Assembly (NCBI RefSeq): GCF_003752415.1
Contig: NZ_RKHG01000001.1
Coordinates: 2,356,001-2,420,000, forward strand
Length of the DNA: 64,000 nucleotides
From: Luteococcus japonicus
GTDB lineage: Bacteria; Actinomycetota; Actinomycetes; Propionibacteriales; Propionibacteriaceae
Reading direction: 5' to 3'
How positions within the stretch are numbered: position 1 is the first letter of the stretch; every line of letters begins with the position of its first letter. The notes under the pieces were generated by a model. That model made no database searches. It was not told where the DNA came from and worked only from the letters and a program-made list of their open reading frames with translations. Positions 42,257 through 50,933 of this stretch are shown piece by piece. The translations under genes and the position numbers were made by a program.

Positions 42257-43330
42257 TCAACCTGTGTGGAGACACTCGCGGCGGGTTTGCTCGTCGAGGA
42301 TGCCGTCGGGGTTGAGCCAGGCATGTGCGGGTGGTGTGGCCAGGTGGGGTGGCTGAGTGAATCGTTGGGGATATCGGTGGGCGAGGGCCTCAAGAGTGGC
42401 TTGGCGTCGGTGGTGGACCTGGTGCCAGGTGCCGTCGTGAACCGACTGGGGCGTGTGGCCGGCCAGGGATGAGTGGGCGTGGTGCTGGTTGTAGTCGGTG
42501 ACCCGACGTGCGGCCCAAGACCGGGCGGCGTCGAGGTCGGTGAAGTATCCGGGCCAGTCACGGTGGTACTTCGCGGTCTTGAACCATGACTCCATGTGGG
42601 GGTTGTCGTTGGAGACCCGCGGCCGGTTGCGGGAGCGGGTGATGCCCATCGCGCGGAACACGCGGGCGAGTTCGTCGGACATCATCGACGGACCTCCATC
42701 GGAGTGGACGATGCGGGGATGGACGCCGTGCGTGGTGAATGCGGTGGTGAACATGTCGGCAGCCAGCTGGTCATCCTCGCAGTCCTCGACACGCCAAGCC
42801 ATGATCCGGCGGGAGAACACGTCAATGACGGCATACAGGTTGAACCATTGGCCCTTGTACCGGCCGGGCAGCTTGGTGATGTCCCAGCACCACACCTGGT
42901 TGGGGCCGGTGGCATGCCACTGCGGCATCGCCGACGAGCGCTTGCGGGAACGTCGAGCAGTGGTGCAACGGATCCGTTCGGCGCGGGCGATGCGGTACCA
43001 GGTCGACAACGACGCCACCGGATCCCCGGCGTCCAACGCGTCGAACCACGCCTGATACGCGCTGATTCCCTGCTGCGCCGCCGAGCGCAACAGGCCGATG
43101 ATGCGCTGCTGGTCCTGCTCCCCGACCCGGTTCGGGTAGGCCCGCCCCCGGTGTGGTGTCGGGCTGGCGATCCCGGGACGGGGATGACTGCGGTAGTGCC
43201 ACGACGAACGCGACAACCCGATCACCGACAACGATCGCCGCAGGCTCCAACCCGCCTGGCGCAGGTCGTCCACCAGCGCCTGTTCGGCCGCCAAGAACCG
43301 CTCCTGCTCGGCGCTGACCTGCCCCGTCAC
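42257..43330 (-). CDS. IS3-family transposase OrfB (DDE integrase domain)
   Basis: 357 aa. The DDE core shows VWCWDITKLPGRYKGQWF (Asp), RIVHSDGGPSM (Asp) and NPHMESWFKTAKYH (Glu); an HTH_21-like N-terminal region precedes it. GTG 43330 overlaps the orfA stop as GTGA. Intact. Family-typical expression is as an OrfAB fusion by frameshifting, although here the overlap would also permit coupled translation. Confidence 0.9.
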   Translation of the reverse strand: MTGQVSAEQERFLAAEQALVDDLRQAGWSLRRSLSVIGLSRSSWHYRSHPRPGIASPTPHRGRAYPNRVGEQDQQRIIGLLRSAAQQGISAYQAWFDALDAGDPVASLSTWYRIARAERIRCTTARRSRKRSSAMPQWHATGPNQVWCWDITKLPGRYKGQWFNLYAVIDVFSRRIMAWRVEDCEDDQLAADMFTTAFTTHGVHPRIVHSDGGPSMMSDELARVFRAMGITRSRNRPRVSNDNPHMESWFKTAKYHRDWPGYFTDLDAARSWAARRVTDYNQHHAHSSLAGHTPQSVHDGTWHQVHHRRQATLEALAHRYPQRFTQPPHLATPPAHAWLNPDGILDEQTRRECLHTG

Positions 43331-43707
43331 TCGCCGTTGGTGGGCCCCTGCCTGACGGACAGCTGCTGCAAGAGCCCGATAGCTTTTCCCAACGCATCAT
43401 TGGCCCGGGTCAACGACTCGATCTGCTCCCGAGCCTGCCGCGCCTCTTCCTCACGAGCCTGACGCTCGATGGCCAACTGCGCCTTCAACCGGGCGAACTC
43501 CGCCCCATCCGTGGCACTCATACGCGCAGTATCGCGAGGCTCCAACCCCAACTCCAAGTCCCCATACAAGTACTGCCGACGCCACGACTGCATCCGCCGC
43601 TGGGAAACCCCATGCTCATCTAGCCACCGCCCCTTCGACCCCTGCGGCAACACCAAGTACTCAGCCACCAACTCCGCCCGCTCCCTCGCGGTCCGCTGCT
43701 CAATCAT
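43327..43707 (-). CDS. IS3-family OrfA (HTH and leucine-zipper)
   Basis: 126 aa from ATG 43707 (a GTG one codon upstream follows GGAGG and may be the true start). The N-terminal helix-turn-helix GRWLDEHGVSQRRMQSWRRQ is followed by a coiled coil rich in Glu, Arg and Ala. Standard first frame of an IS3-type transposase. Confidence 0.85.
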   Translation of the reverse strand: MIEQRTARERAELVAEYLVLPQGSKGRWLDEHGVSQRRMQSWRRQYLYGDLELGLEPRDTARMSATDGAEFARLKAQLAIERQAREEEARQAREQIESLTRANDALGKAIGLLQQLSVRQGPTNGE

Positions 43708-43756
43708 CACGGCACCTCCCTGACTCACAACCAGCTTGCCAATCAGGGCAGAACAA

Positions 43757-43776
43757 GATGTTAGCGTTCACATCGA
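43757..43776. promoter_or_regulatory. Arabinose-regulator operator 2
   Basis: GATGTTAGCGTTCACATCGA, 54 bp upstream of the transporter start and 16 bp past the IS3 end. It matches operator 1 at 18 of 20 positions. Confidence 0.7.
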
Positions 43777-43829
43777 ACGAACGCATCCACCTCATCTCAC
43801 AGTCAATGACGACAGGAGTTGCTTCTCCC

Positions 43830-45233
43830 ATGAGTCTCCGCACGGAAGCCGCAGCAGCGCCCACGCAGACCGAGCAGCGCAAGATCCCGGCCCGTTTCAT
43901 CTACTTCTTCGGATCCTTCGGCGGGATCCTGTTCGGCTACGACATCGGCGTGATGACCGGCGCGCTTCCCTTCCTCACCAAGGACTGGGGCCTCACCGGC
44001 AATGCGGCCGCCATCGGCTGGATCACCTCGTCGCTGATGCTCGGCGCCATCTTCGGCGGCGCCATGTCCGGCCAGCTCGCCGACAAGCTCGGCCGTCGAC
44101 GCAGCATCCTCGTCGCGGCCATCATCTTCGCCGTCGCCTCCCTGGCCCTGGGCGTCTCGCCCCACGGGAGCCTCGCGTACATGATCGTGATGCGTGTGGT
44201 GCTGGGCCTGGCCGTCGGAGCCGCCTCCGCCCTGGTCCCCGCCTACATGGCAGAGATGGCCCCCGCGGGAGTGCGCGGCCGGCTGTCCGGACTGAACCAG
44301 ACGATGATCGTCTCCGGCATGCTGCTCAGCTACATCGTCGCCTGGTTCCTGCAGCACCTGCCCACCACCTGGGCCTGGCGCTCGATGCTGGCGGTGGCCG
44401 CCATCCCCGCCGTCATCCTCTTCCTCGGCGTGCTGAAGCTGCCCGAATCGCCCCGCTTCCTGGTGCGCAACGGCCAGGAGGGCATGGCGCGCGCCGTGCT
44501 CGGCATGATCCGCAAGCCCGAGCAGGTGGAGCCCGAACTCCGCGAGATCCAGCAGGCCATCGAGGCCGAGACCAATGCCCAGCAGAGCACCTCGTGGGCC
44601 ACCCTGCTCAACCCCCGCTACCGCTACCTGCTGATCGCCGGCGTCGGCGTCGCGGCCTTCCAGCAGTTCCAGGGCGCCAACGCGATCTTCTACTACATCC
44701 CGCTGATCGTGGAGCAGGCCAGCGGCAAGGAGGCCAGCTCGGCCCTGATGTGGCCCATCATCCAGGGCGTCATCCTGGTGCTCGGCTCCCTGCTGTTCAT
44801 GGCCATCGCGGACCGCTTCAACCGTCGCACCCTGCTCACGCTGGGCGGCAGCGTGATGGGCATCTCCTTCATCCTGCCGGCCGTGATCGCCAAGATCGCC
44901 CCCGACGCGAACCCGATGCTGATCGTGGTCTTCCTCAGCATCTACGTGGCCTTCTACTCCTTCACCTGGGCGCCGCTGACCTGGGTGCTGGTGGGCGAGG
45001 TCTTCCCGCTGGTCATCCGCGGGCGCGCCGCCGGCATGGCCTCCTCCTTCAACTGGATCGGCTCCTTCGCCGTCGGCCTGCTCTTCCCGATCATGACCGC
45101 CCACATGCCGCAGGCCGCAGTCTTCGCCATCTTCGGCGCCATCTGCATCGCCGGTGTCCTGTTCGTGCGCACCTGCGTCCCCGAGACCAAGGGCCGCTCC
45201 CTCGAGGAGATCGAGGCCGCGGGCAGCCGCTGA
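43830..45233 (+). CDS. Sugar:H+ symporter, probably L-arabinose (AraE-like)
   Basis: 467 aa, MFS sugar-porter family with 12 predicted helices. Signatures are GYDIGVMTGALPF in helix 1, DKLGRRR in the first loop, PESPRFL after helix 6, GANAIFYYIPLI in helix 7 and PETKGRSLEE at the C-terminus. First gene of the arabinose operon, hence the likely substrate. ATG 43830 follows AGGAG; earlier in-frame Met codons (43758, 43806) overlap or abut the operator and lack a site. Now directly downstream of the IS3-family element. Confidence 0.88.
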   Translation: MSLRTEAAAAPTQTEQRKIPARFIYFFGSFGGILFGYDIGVMTGALPFLTKDWGLTGNAAAIGWITSSLMLGAIFGGAMSGQLADKLGRRRSILVAAIIFAVASLALGVSPHGSLAYMIVMRVVLGLAVGAASALVPAYMAEMAPAGVRGRLSGLNQTMIVSGMLLSYIVAWFLQHLPTTWAWRSMLAVAAIPAVILFLGVLKLPESPRFLVRNGQEGMARAVLGMIRKPEQVEPELREIQQAIEAETNAQQSTSWATLLNPRYRYLLIAGVGVAAFQQFQGANAIFYYIPLIVEQASGKEASSALMWPIIQGVILVLGSLLFMAIADRFNRRTLLTLGGSVMGISFILPAVIAKIAPDANPMLIVVFLSIYVAFYSFTWAPLTWVLVGEVFPLVIRGRAAGMASSFNWIGSFAVGLLFPIMTAHMPQAAVFAIFGAICIAGVLFVRTCVPETKGRSLEEIEAAGSR

Positions 45234-45274
45234 CCCGGCCCCACTCCGCCAGACCCACACCCAGGAAGGCAACC

Positions 45275-45979
45275 ATGACCATCGTCCTTGCAGAACTCGA
45301 CCAGCAGACCCAGCAGCGGGTCGCCGAGACCCGCCAGCGCGTGAGTGACCTGCACGCCGAACTGCCCCGTAACCAGCTGGTGGTGTGGACCGCCGGCAAT
45401 GTCTCCGAACGCGTCCCGGGCGCCGAGCTGTTCGTGATCAAGCCGTCGGGCGTCTCCTACGACGAGCTCGCCCCCGAGTCGATGGTCGTCTGCACTCTCG
45501 ACGGCAACAAGATCGACGACGGAACCCCCGCCAAGCTGCAGCCCTCGTCGGACACCGCGGCCCACGCCTACGTTTACCGCGAGATGCCCGAGGTGGGCGG
45601 CGTCGTGCACACCCACTCCACCTACGCGACAGCCTGGGCCGCCCGCGGCGAGGAGATCCCCTGCGTGCTGACCATGATGGGCGACGAGTTCGGCGGCCCC
45701 ATCCCCGTCGGCCCCTTCGCCATCATCGGCGACGACTCGATCGGCCGCGGCATCGTCGAGACCCTCAAGGGATCGCGCTCCCGGGCGGTGCTGATGCAGA
45801 ACCACGGCCCCTTCACCATCGGCAAGGACGCCCGCGACGCCGTCAAGGCCGCCGTGATGTGCGAGGAGGTGGCCCGCACCGTGCACATCGCGTGCCAGCT
45901 GGGCACCCCGATCCCGATCGAGCAGGGCCACATCGACAGCCTCTACAACCGCTACCAGAACGTCTACGGACAGCACTGA
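45275..45979 (+). CDS. araD: L-ribulose-5-phosphate 4-epimerase
   Basis: 234 aa, normal for AraD. Class II aldolase fold with zinc site: GNVSERV and KPSGVSYDEL (substrate phosphate), HTHSTYATAWA (zinc histidines, about 112-114) and QNHGPFTIGKD (third His). Converts L-ribulose-5-P to D-xylulose-5-P for the pentose phosphate pathway. ATG 45275 lies 5 nt after AGGAAGG. Third step of arabinose breakdown, encoded before araA and araB. Confidence 0.92.
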   Translation: MTIVLAELDQQTQQRVAETRQRVSDLHAELPRNQLVVWTAGNVSERVPGAELFVIKPSGVSYDELAPESMVVCTLDGNKIDDGTPAKLQPSSDTAAHAYVYREMPEVGGVVHTHSTYATAWAARGEEIPCVLTMMGDEFGGPIPVGPFAIIGDDSIGRGIVETLKGSRSRAVLMQNHGPFTIGKDARDAVKAAVMCEEVARTVHIACQLGTPIPIEQGHIDSLYNRYQNVYGQH

Positions 45980-46054
45980 CCAGCAACACCTGACCATCCC
46001 TGCGGCCCGGATCGGCCGGGCCGCACCCGACATGCCAAAGGAGGCATGATTCCC

Positions 46055-47563
46055 ATGAACAACCCCTTCGAGAATCGCGAGATCTGGTTCCTCACCGGAA
46101 GCCAGGGCCTGTACGGACCCGAAACCCTCGAGCAGGTGGCCGAGCAGTCCCAGGCCGTCGCCGGGCTCCTCGACGATGCCGAGCAGATCCCTGTCCCAGT
46201 CGTCTGGAAGCCGGTGCTGACCGACCGCGACGCCATCCGTCGCATCGCGCTGGAGGCCAATGCCGACGACCGCTGCGTAGGCGTGATCGTGTGGATGCAC
46301 ACCTTCTCCCCGGCCAAGATGTGGATCCAGGGCCTCGACGCGCTGGCCAAGCCGATGCTGCACCTGCACACGCAGTACAAGGCGGAACTGCCGTGGAGCA
46401 CCATCGACATGGACTACATGAACCTGAACCAGGCCGCCCACGGCGACCGCGAGTTCGGCTACATCGCCACCCGGCTGGGCGTTGCCCGCAAGACCGTCGT
46501 CGGTCACGCGGCCACTGAGCAGACCCGTCAGCGGATCGGCCACTGGACCCGTGCCGCCGTCGGCTGGGCCGAGCTGCACCAGATGCGGCTGGCCCGCTTC
46601 GGCGACAACATGCGCAATGTCGCCGTCACCGAGGGCGACAAGACCGAGGCCGAGCTGCGGCTGGGCGTCTCGGTCAACACCTGGGGCGTCAACGACCTGG
46701 TCGCCGCCGTCGAGGCCGTCGAGGAGTCCGCCGTTGACGAGCTGGTGGCCACCTACGAGCAGGACTACGACGTCGCCGTCGAGCTGCGCCGCGGTGGGGA
46801 ACGCCACGACTCCCTGCGCTACGGCGCCCGGCAGGAACTGGGCCTGCGCAGCTTCCTGGAGGAGGGCGGCTTCGGCGCCTTCACCACCAACTTCGAGGAC
46901 CTCGGCGCCCTCAAGCAGCTGCCCGGCCTGGCCGTGCAGCGCCTGATGGCCGACGGCTACGGCTTCGGCGCGGAGGGCGACTGGAAGACCGCCATCCTGG
47001 TGCGGCTGGCCAAGGTGATGGGCCACGGGCTGCCCGGCGGCGCCTCCCTGATGGAGGACTACTGCTACGAGATGACGCCCGGCAAGGAGAAGATCCTGGG
47101 CGCCCACATGCTGGAGGTCTGCCCGTCGTTGACCCAGGGCCGCGCCAGCCTGGAGATCCACCCGCTGGCCATCGGCGACCGTGAGGACCCGGTGCGCCTG
47201 CGCTTCACCGCCGACCCCGGCAAGGGCCTGGTGGTGGCACTGTCCGACATGCGTGACCGCTTCCGGATGGTGGTCAACAGCGTCGACATCGTCGATCCCG
47301 ACGAGTCGCTGCCCCAGCTGCCCGTCGCCTGCGCGGTCTGGCAGCCCAAGCCCGACTTCCACACCTCCGCGGAGTGCTGGTTGACCGCCGGTGCCGCCCA
47401 CCACACGGTCATGACCCAGGCCGTCGACCTGGAGGTCTTCCGCGACTTCGCCACCATCGCCGGCATCGAACTGGCCGAGATCGGCGAGGACACCACGGTG
47501 CGCGGCTTCGCCCAGGAACTGCGCGTCGGGCAGGTCTACCACCGCCTGGCCCAGGGGATGTGA
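46055..47563 (+). CDS. araA: L-arabinose isomerase
   Basis: 502 aa, the usual AraA length. [18 protein letters not shown] at the N-terminus, [15 protein letters not shown] and [11 protein letters not shown] are diagnostic; metal and catalytic positions include Glu in TNFEDLG and His in [15 protein letters not shown]. Isomerises L-arabinose to L-ribulose using Mn. ATG 46055 is preferred because AAAGGAGG is 9-10 nt upstream; the ATG at 46046 is too close to it. Confidence 0.95.
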   Translation: MNNPFENREIWFLTGSQGLYGPETLEQVAEQSQAVAGLLDDAEQIPVPVVWKPVLTDRDAIRRIALEANADDRCVGVIVWMHTFSPAKMWIQGLDALAKPMLHLHTQYKAELPWSTIDMDYMNLNQAAHGDREFGYIATRLGVARKTVVGHAATEQTRQRIGHWTRAAVGWAELHQMRLARFGDNMRNVAVTEGDKTEAELRLGVSVNTWGVNDLVAAVEAVEESAVDELVATYEQDYDVAVELRRGGERHDSLRYGARQELGLRSFLEEGGFGAFTTNFEDLGALKQLPGLAVQRLMADGYGFGAEGDWKTAILVRLAKVMGHGLPGGASLMEDYCYEMTPGKEKILGAHMLEVCPSLTQGRASLEIHPLAIGDREDPVRLRFTADPGKGLVVALSDMRDRFRMVVNSVDIVDPDESLPQLPVACAVWQPKPDFHTSAECWLTAGAAHHTVMTQAVDLEVFRDFATIAGIELAEIGEDTTVRGFAQELRVGQVYHRLAQGM

Positions 47564-47568
47564 GCGCG

Positions 47569-49191
47569 ATGACCGGCACCGACAAGGCTGCCGTGGACGG
47601 CGCGAGCGTCATCCGCGACGGCAAGGCCCACCTGGGCATCGAGTTCGGTTCCACCCGGATCAAGGCGGCCCTGGTGGACGCCGATGGGCAGCTGCTCGGC
47701 TCCGGCGCCCACGACTGGGAGAACCGTTGCGTCGACGACAACTGGACCTACGGCCTGGACGAGGTGTGGGGCGGGCTGCAGACCTGCGTCGCCGCTCTGC
47801 AGGCCGACGTGGAGGCCCGCTGGGGCGTCCACCTCGAACGGCTCGGCGGGCTGGGCATCTCCGCGATGATGCACGGCTACCTCGCCTTCGACGCGCAGGG
47901 CGAGCAGCTGGTGGACTTCCGGACCTGGCGCAACACCTACACCACCACGGCCGCCGCCCGGCTGACGCAGGCCTTCGGGCAGAACATCCCGCTGCGCTGG
48001 AGCGTCTCCCACCTGCTGCACGCCGTGCTGGAGGGCGAAGAGCACATCGAGCGGCTGGACCACATCACCACCCTGGCCGGCTACGTCCACTGGAAGCTGA
48101 CCGGACGCAAGGTGCTCGGTGTGGGCGATGCCAGCGGCGTCTTCCCCATCGACTCCGCCACCGGCAGCTACGACGCCACGATGATGGACGCCTTCGACGC
48201 CCTGCCGGAGGTGGCCCAGATGCCGTGGAAGATCGGCGACCTGCTGCCCCAGGTGCTTCCCGCCGGGGCCGACGCCGGCAGCCTGACCGACGAGGGTGCA
48301 CGCCTGCTGGACCCCAGTGGCTCGCTGCAGGCGGGGGCTCCGGTGGCGCCGCCGGAGGGCGACGCCGGCACCGGAATGGTGGCCACCAACAGCATCCGTC
48401 CCGGCACCGGCAATGTCAGCGCCGGCACCAGCGCCTTCGCGATGGTGGTGCTGGACCGGGAGCTGAACGGGATCCGTGAGGAGATCGACCTGGTCGCGAC
48501 CCCCGCCGGGGACCCCGTCGCCATGATCCACACCAACAACTGCACGGGAGACCTCGACGCCTGGCTGGGCATGCTCGGTGAGCTGCCGTCCCTGATGGGT
48601 CTGGAGGTGGACCGGGAGGAGTTCTACCGTCGCCTCTTCGGGCACGCGCTGGAGGCACCGGCCGACTGCGACGGCCTGCTGTCCTACAACTACCTGTCCG
48701 GTGAGCACCAGACCGGTGTGGCCACGGGGCGTCCGCTCTTCCTGCGGGGGCAGGACAGCGGCCTGAAGCTGGCCAGTTTCATGCGGGCGCAGCTCAACGC
48801 GGCCTTCGCCGCGCTGGCCTGCGGCATGAAGGTGCTGCTGGACGAGGAGAAGGTGCCGCTCACCTCGCTCTTCGCCCACGGCGGCATCTTCCGCACCGAA
48901 GGCGTTGCGCAGCAGGTGCTGGCCGAAGCACTCGACACTCCCGTCGCGGTGGGGGACACCGCGGGTGAGGGCGGCGCGTGGGGCATGGCCGTGTTGGCGG
49001 CCTTCGCCGCACGTCCCGAGGCAGAACGGGAGGGTGGTCTGGCTGGCTACCTGGAGGAGCGGGTCTTCTCCGACGCCCAGGTGACCACCCGTGATCCCGA
49101 AGCCGAGGGTGTCGCCGGCTACGCGTCCTGGCTGGAGCGCTACCAGGCCGGGCTTGCCGTGGAGCGGTTGGCAGGGGAGGTCCTGGCCTGA
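47569..49191 (+). CDS. araB: FGGY-family kinase, L-ribulokinase by context
   Basis: 540 aa. FGGY sugar kinase: LGIEFGSTRIKAALVDADG (N-terminal phosphate loop), ISAMMHGYLAFD, GVGDASGVFPID and AHGGIFRTEGVAQQVLAEAL near the C-terminus with GEGGAWGMA. It follows araA almost directly (araA ends TGA 47561-47563; a GTG at 47560 overlapping that stop is the alternative start). Position makes it the L-ribulokinase, although the sequence is of the less typical actinobacterial type and a xylulokinase activity cannot be excluded. Confidence 0.85.
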   Translation: MTGTDKAAVDGASVIRDGKAHLGIEFGSTRIKAALVDADGQLLGSGAHDWENRCVDDNWTYGLDEVWGGLQTCVAALQADVEARWGVHLERLGGLGISAMMHGYLAFDAQGEQLVDFRTWRNTYTTTAAARLTQAFGQNIPLRWSVSHLLHAVLEGEEHIERLDHITTLAGYVHWKLTGRKVLGVGDASGVFPIDSATGSYDATMMDAFDALPEVAQMPWKIGDLLPQVLPAGADAGSLTDEGARLLDPSGSLQAGAPVAPPEGDAGTGMVATNSIRPGTGNVSAGTSAFAMVVLDRELNGIREEIDLVATPAGDPVAMIHTNNCTGDLDAWLGMLGELPSLMGLEVDREEFYRRLFGHALEAPADCDGLLSYNYLSGEHQTGVATGRPLFLRGQDSGLKLASFMRAQLNAAFAALACGMKVLLDEEKVPLTSLFAHGGIFRTEGVAQQVLAEALDTPVAVGDTAGEGGAWGMAVLAAFAARPEAEREGGLAGYLEERVFSDAQVTTRDPEAEGVAGYASWLERYQAGLAVERLAGEVLA

Positions 49192-49200
49192 CGATGACTG

Positions 49201-49232
49201 TTGGGGCTGCCCTCCACGGAGGGCGGCCCCAA
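49201..49232 (+). terminator. Terminator of the arabinose operon
   Basis: TTGGGGC-GCCCTCC and GGAGGGC-GCCCCAA pair in a long hairpin 10 bp after the araB stop. Confidence 0.75.
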
Positions 49233-49303
49233 CATGTCACTCAGGATGGTCGCGGCTCCTGCGCTCCTTGGCACCTTCGGATGTCAGGTCACCTGGGATG
49301 CGA

Positions 49304-49810
49304 TCACAGGCAACTCTGCGACGCGTGCGGCTCCAGGGCCCTTGTCATCGCAAGCCAGGTGCGTCCGTGATCGGCTTCCTCCCCTGTGACGTTGAAGTCC
49401 AGCGACTCGTACAGCCGTCTCGCAGCAACGTTGCCCGACGCGACATTGAGCGTCGCGCGCAGACAGCGGGCCAGTTCAGGGCTGTGCAGGCGGGCATGTT
49501 CGAGCAGTTCGGTGACCAGCACCCGCCCCAGCCCCTCGCCCTGCCGCTGGGGATCGACCATCAGTCGGCCCAGGTGCACCGCGCCGTCACGCAGCGTGAA
49601 CGACCCGGTTCCCACCAACCGCCCTTCGAAGAACAGGGAACGCACCTGCCACCCCTCAAGGCTGGTGTCGAGCAGGGCCTGTGGATCAAGCGGGAAGCGC
49701 AGCTTGGGCCCGGCGAAGGTCAGCAGCTCTTCGGGGCTGGAGACCCAGCTGCTGACCAGTGTCGCGTCAGCGAAGGTGGTGGCGCGCAGTTCCACGGGAC
49801 GAGTGTTCAC
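49304..49810 (-). CDS. GNAT-family N-acetyltransferase
   Basis: 168 aa from GTG 49810 (an ATG at 49852 is an alternative). GNAT core: LGRLMVDPQRQGEGLGRVLV (acetyl-CoA pyrophosphate loop, Q-x-x-G-x-G/A pattern) and NVAARRLYESLDFNVTGE (motif B). Transfers acetyl from acetyl-CoA to an unknown amine, in the cytoplasm. Convergent with the arabinose operon. Confidence 0.8.
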   Translation of the reverse strand: MNTRPVELRATTFADATLVSSWVSSPEELLTFAGPKLRFPLDPQALLDTSLEGWQVRSLFFEGRLVGTGSFTLRDGAVHLGRLMVDPQRQGEGLGRVLVTELLEHARLHSPELARCLRATLNVASGNVAARRLYESLDFNVTGEEADHGRTWLAMTRALEPHASQSCL

Positions 49811-49931
49811 CCGGCAAGTCTGGCAGGCGCGAACTGCCCCTCGTCTTGTCATGCACCGGTCATCCGCCCGACGCCAACCCGCTACCCGCCCACGATTTCC
49901 TTGCAAGTTTCAACACCCACAAGGAGAACCC

Positions 49932-50774
49932 ATGTCCCGCAAGATCCTCGCGCTGTTCACATCCCTGCTCGCGGCGCTGCTGCTCGCCGCCGGCCTCACC
50001 CCGGCCCACGCCAAGAGCGCGCCCGCCGACCTCGGCGCCCCGGTCGCCCAGACCCATGCCCACAATGACTACGAACACACCCGTCCGCTGTACGACGCCC
50101 TGTCCCACGGATTCGTGTCCGTCGAGGCCGACGTGTGGCTGGTCGACGGCGAGCTGCTGATCGCCCACGACAAGGAAGACCTCGACCCCACCCGCACGCT
50201 CAAGGGCCTCTACCTGGAGCCGCTGCGCGAGATCGCCAAGGGCAAGGGCCGCAGCGCCTACCCCGGCTGGGACGGATCGCTGCAGCTGCTGATCGACATC
50301 AAGACCGATGGTGAGTCCACCTACGCCGCCATCGAGAAGGCCCTGGCCGAGTACCCGCAGGTCTTCACCAAGTACAGCCACGGCAAGGTGAAGCAGGGCC
50401 CGGTCACCGCTGTCATCTCCGGCAACCGTCCGCTGCAGACCATGACCGATGCCACCGTGCGTCGCGGCTTCTACGACGGCCGCAGCACCGACCTGCGCTC
50501 CGGGATCAGCCCCTGCCTGATGCCGCTGGTCAGCGAGAACTGGACCAAGCTGTTCACTTGGCAGGGCGTCGGCGAGATGCCGGCCGCCGAGCGCGCCAAG
50601 CTCGTCGACTACGTCACCACCGCCCACGACGCCGGCTACACGGTGCGCTTCTGGGCCACCAACGACGTCGACGGCCCCGCCCGCGAGGCGCTGTGGAAGG
50701 AGCTGGCCGCCGCTGGCGTCGACTACATCAACACCGACGACCTGGCCGGTCTGGAAGCCTTCCTGACCGCTTGA
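49932..50774 (+). CDS. Secreted GDPD/PI-PLC-like phosphodiesterase
   Basis: 280 aa with a clear Sec signal peptide (MSRKILALFTSLLAALLLAA, cleavage after AHA near residue 27). The mature TIM-barrel starts THAHNDYEHTRPLYDALSHG, then VSVEADVWLVDGELLIAHD, the two-His plus Glu/Asp metal site of the PI-PLC/GDPD superfamily. DYINTDDLAGLEAFL at the C-terminus is GDPD-like. It probably hydrolyses a phosphodiester outside the cell. AAGGAG precedes ATG 49932. Confidence 0.82.
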   Translation: MSRKILALFTSLLAALLLAAGLTPAHAKSAPADLGAPVAQTHAHNDYEHTRPLYDALSHGFVSVEADVWLVDGELLIAHDKEDLDPTRTLKGLYLEPLREIAKGKGRSAYPGWDGSLQLLIDIKTDGESTYAAIEKALAEYPQVFTKYSHGKVKQGPVTAVISGNRPLQTMTDATVRRGFYDGRSTDLRSGISPCLMPLVSENWTKLFTWQGVGEMPAAERAKLVDYVTTAHDAGYTVRFWATNDVDGPAREALWKELAAAGVDYINTDDLAGLEAFLTA

Positions 50775-50785
50775 TCCGCTGTCTC

Positions 50786-50821
50786 GGCGCCCCGGTTCCC
50801 ACGACGTGGGGCCGGGGCGCC
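50786..50821 (+). terminator. Terminator hairpin after the phosphodiesterase gene
   Basis: GGCGCCCCGG (50786-50795) pairs perfectly with CCGGGGCGCC (50812-50821); the loop can add CCAC/GTGG. Confidence 0.7.
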
Positions 50822-50862
50822 CTTGCGCGCACGTGAGGAGGGATCCGGGTTCCAATCCCGAC

Positions 50863-50918
50863 CCAATGTATCTAGTATTAGATGCATTGGGTCGCCCTGT
50901 GGGTGGTCAATGCATCTA
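50863..50918 (+). promoter_or_regulatory. Three-half-site operator before the fic gene
   Basis: CCAATGTATCTA (50863-50874) and TAGATGCATTGG (50879-50890) form an inverted repeat with one mismatch around GTAT. A third half-site, CAATGCATCTA, lies at 50908-50918, 15 bp before the fic start. Probably binds a winged-helix protein, perhaps the Fic protein itself. Confidence 0.6.
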
Positions 50919-50933
50919 GAACAAGGGGCATTC

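Larger units (their letters stand above)
42255..43741 (-). mobile_element. IS3-family insertion sequence
   Basis: About 1.49 kb between TGTCAACCTG (42255) and, inverted, TGGCAAGCTGG (43741), related terminal repeats with the TG...CA ends usual for IS3. Carries orfA and orfB overlapping by GTGA. No clear target duplication was found. It separates the arabinose regulator from its operon. Confidence 0.75.

Noticed and set aside
44954-47542. Minus-strand open frame of 862 codons opposite araD-araA
   Set aside because: Repetitive His/Gly/Val-rich translation typical of antisense frames; araA and araD on the other strand are certain.
50840-50870. GGGTTCCAATCCCG, resembling a tRNA T-arm
   Set aside because: No acceptor, D or anticodon arms upstream, and the loop breaks the TTC-R-A rule; it lies between a terminator and the fic operator.
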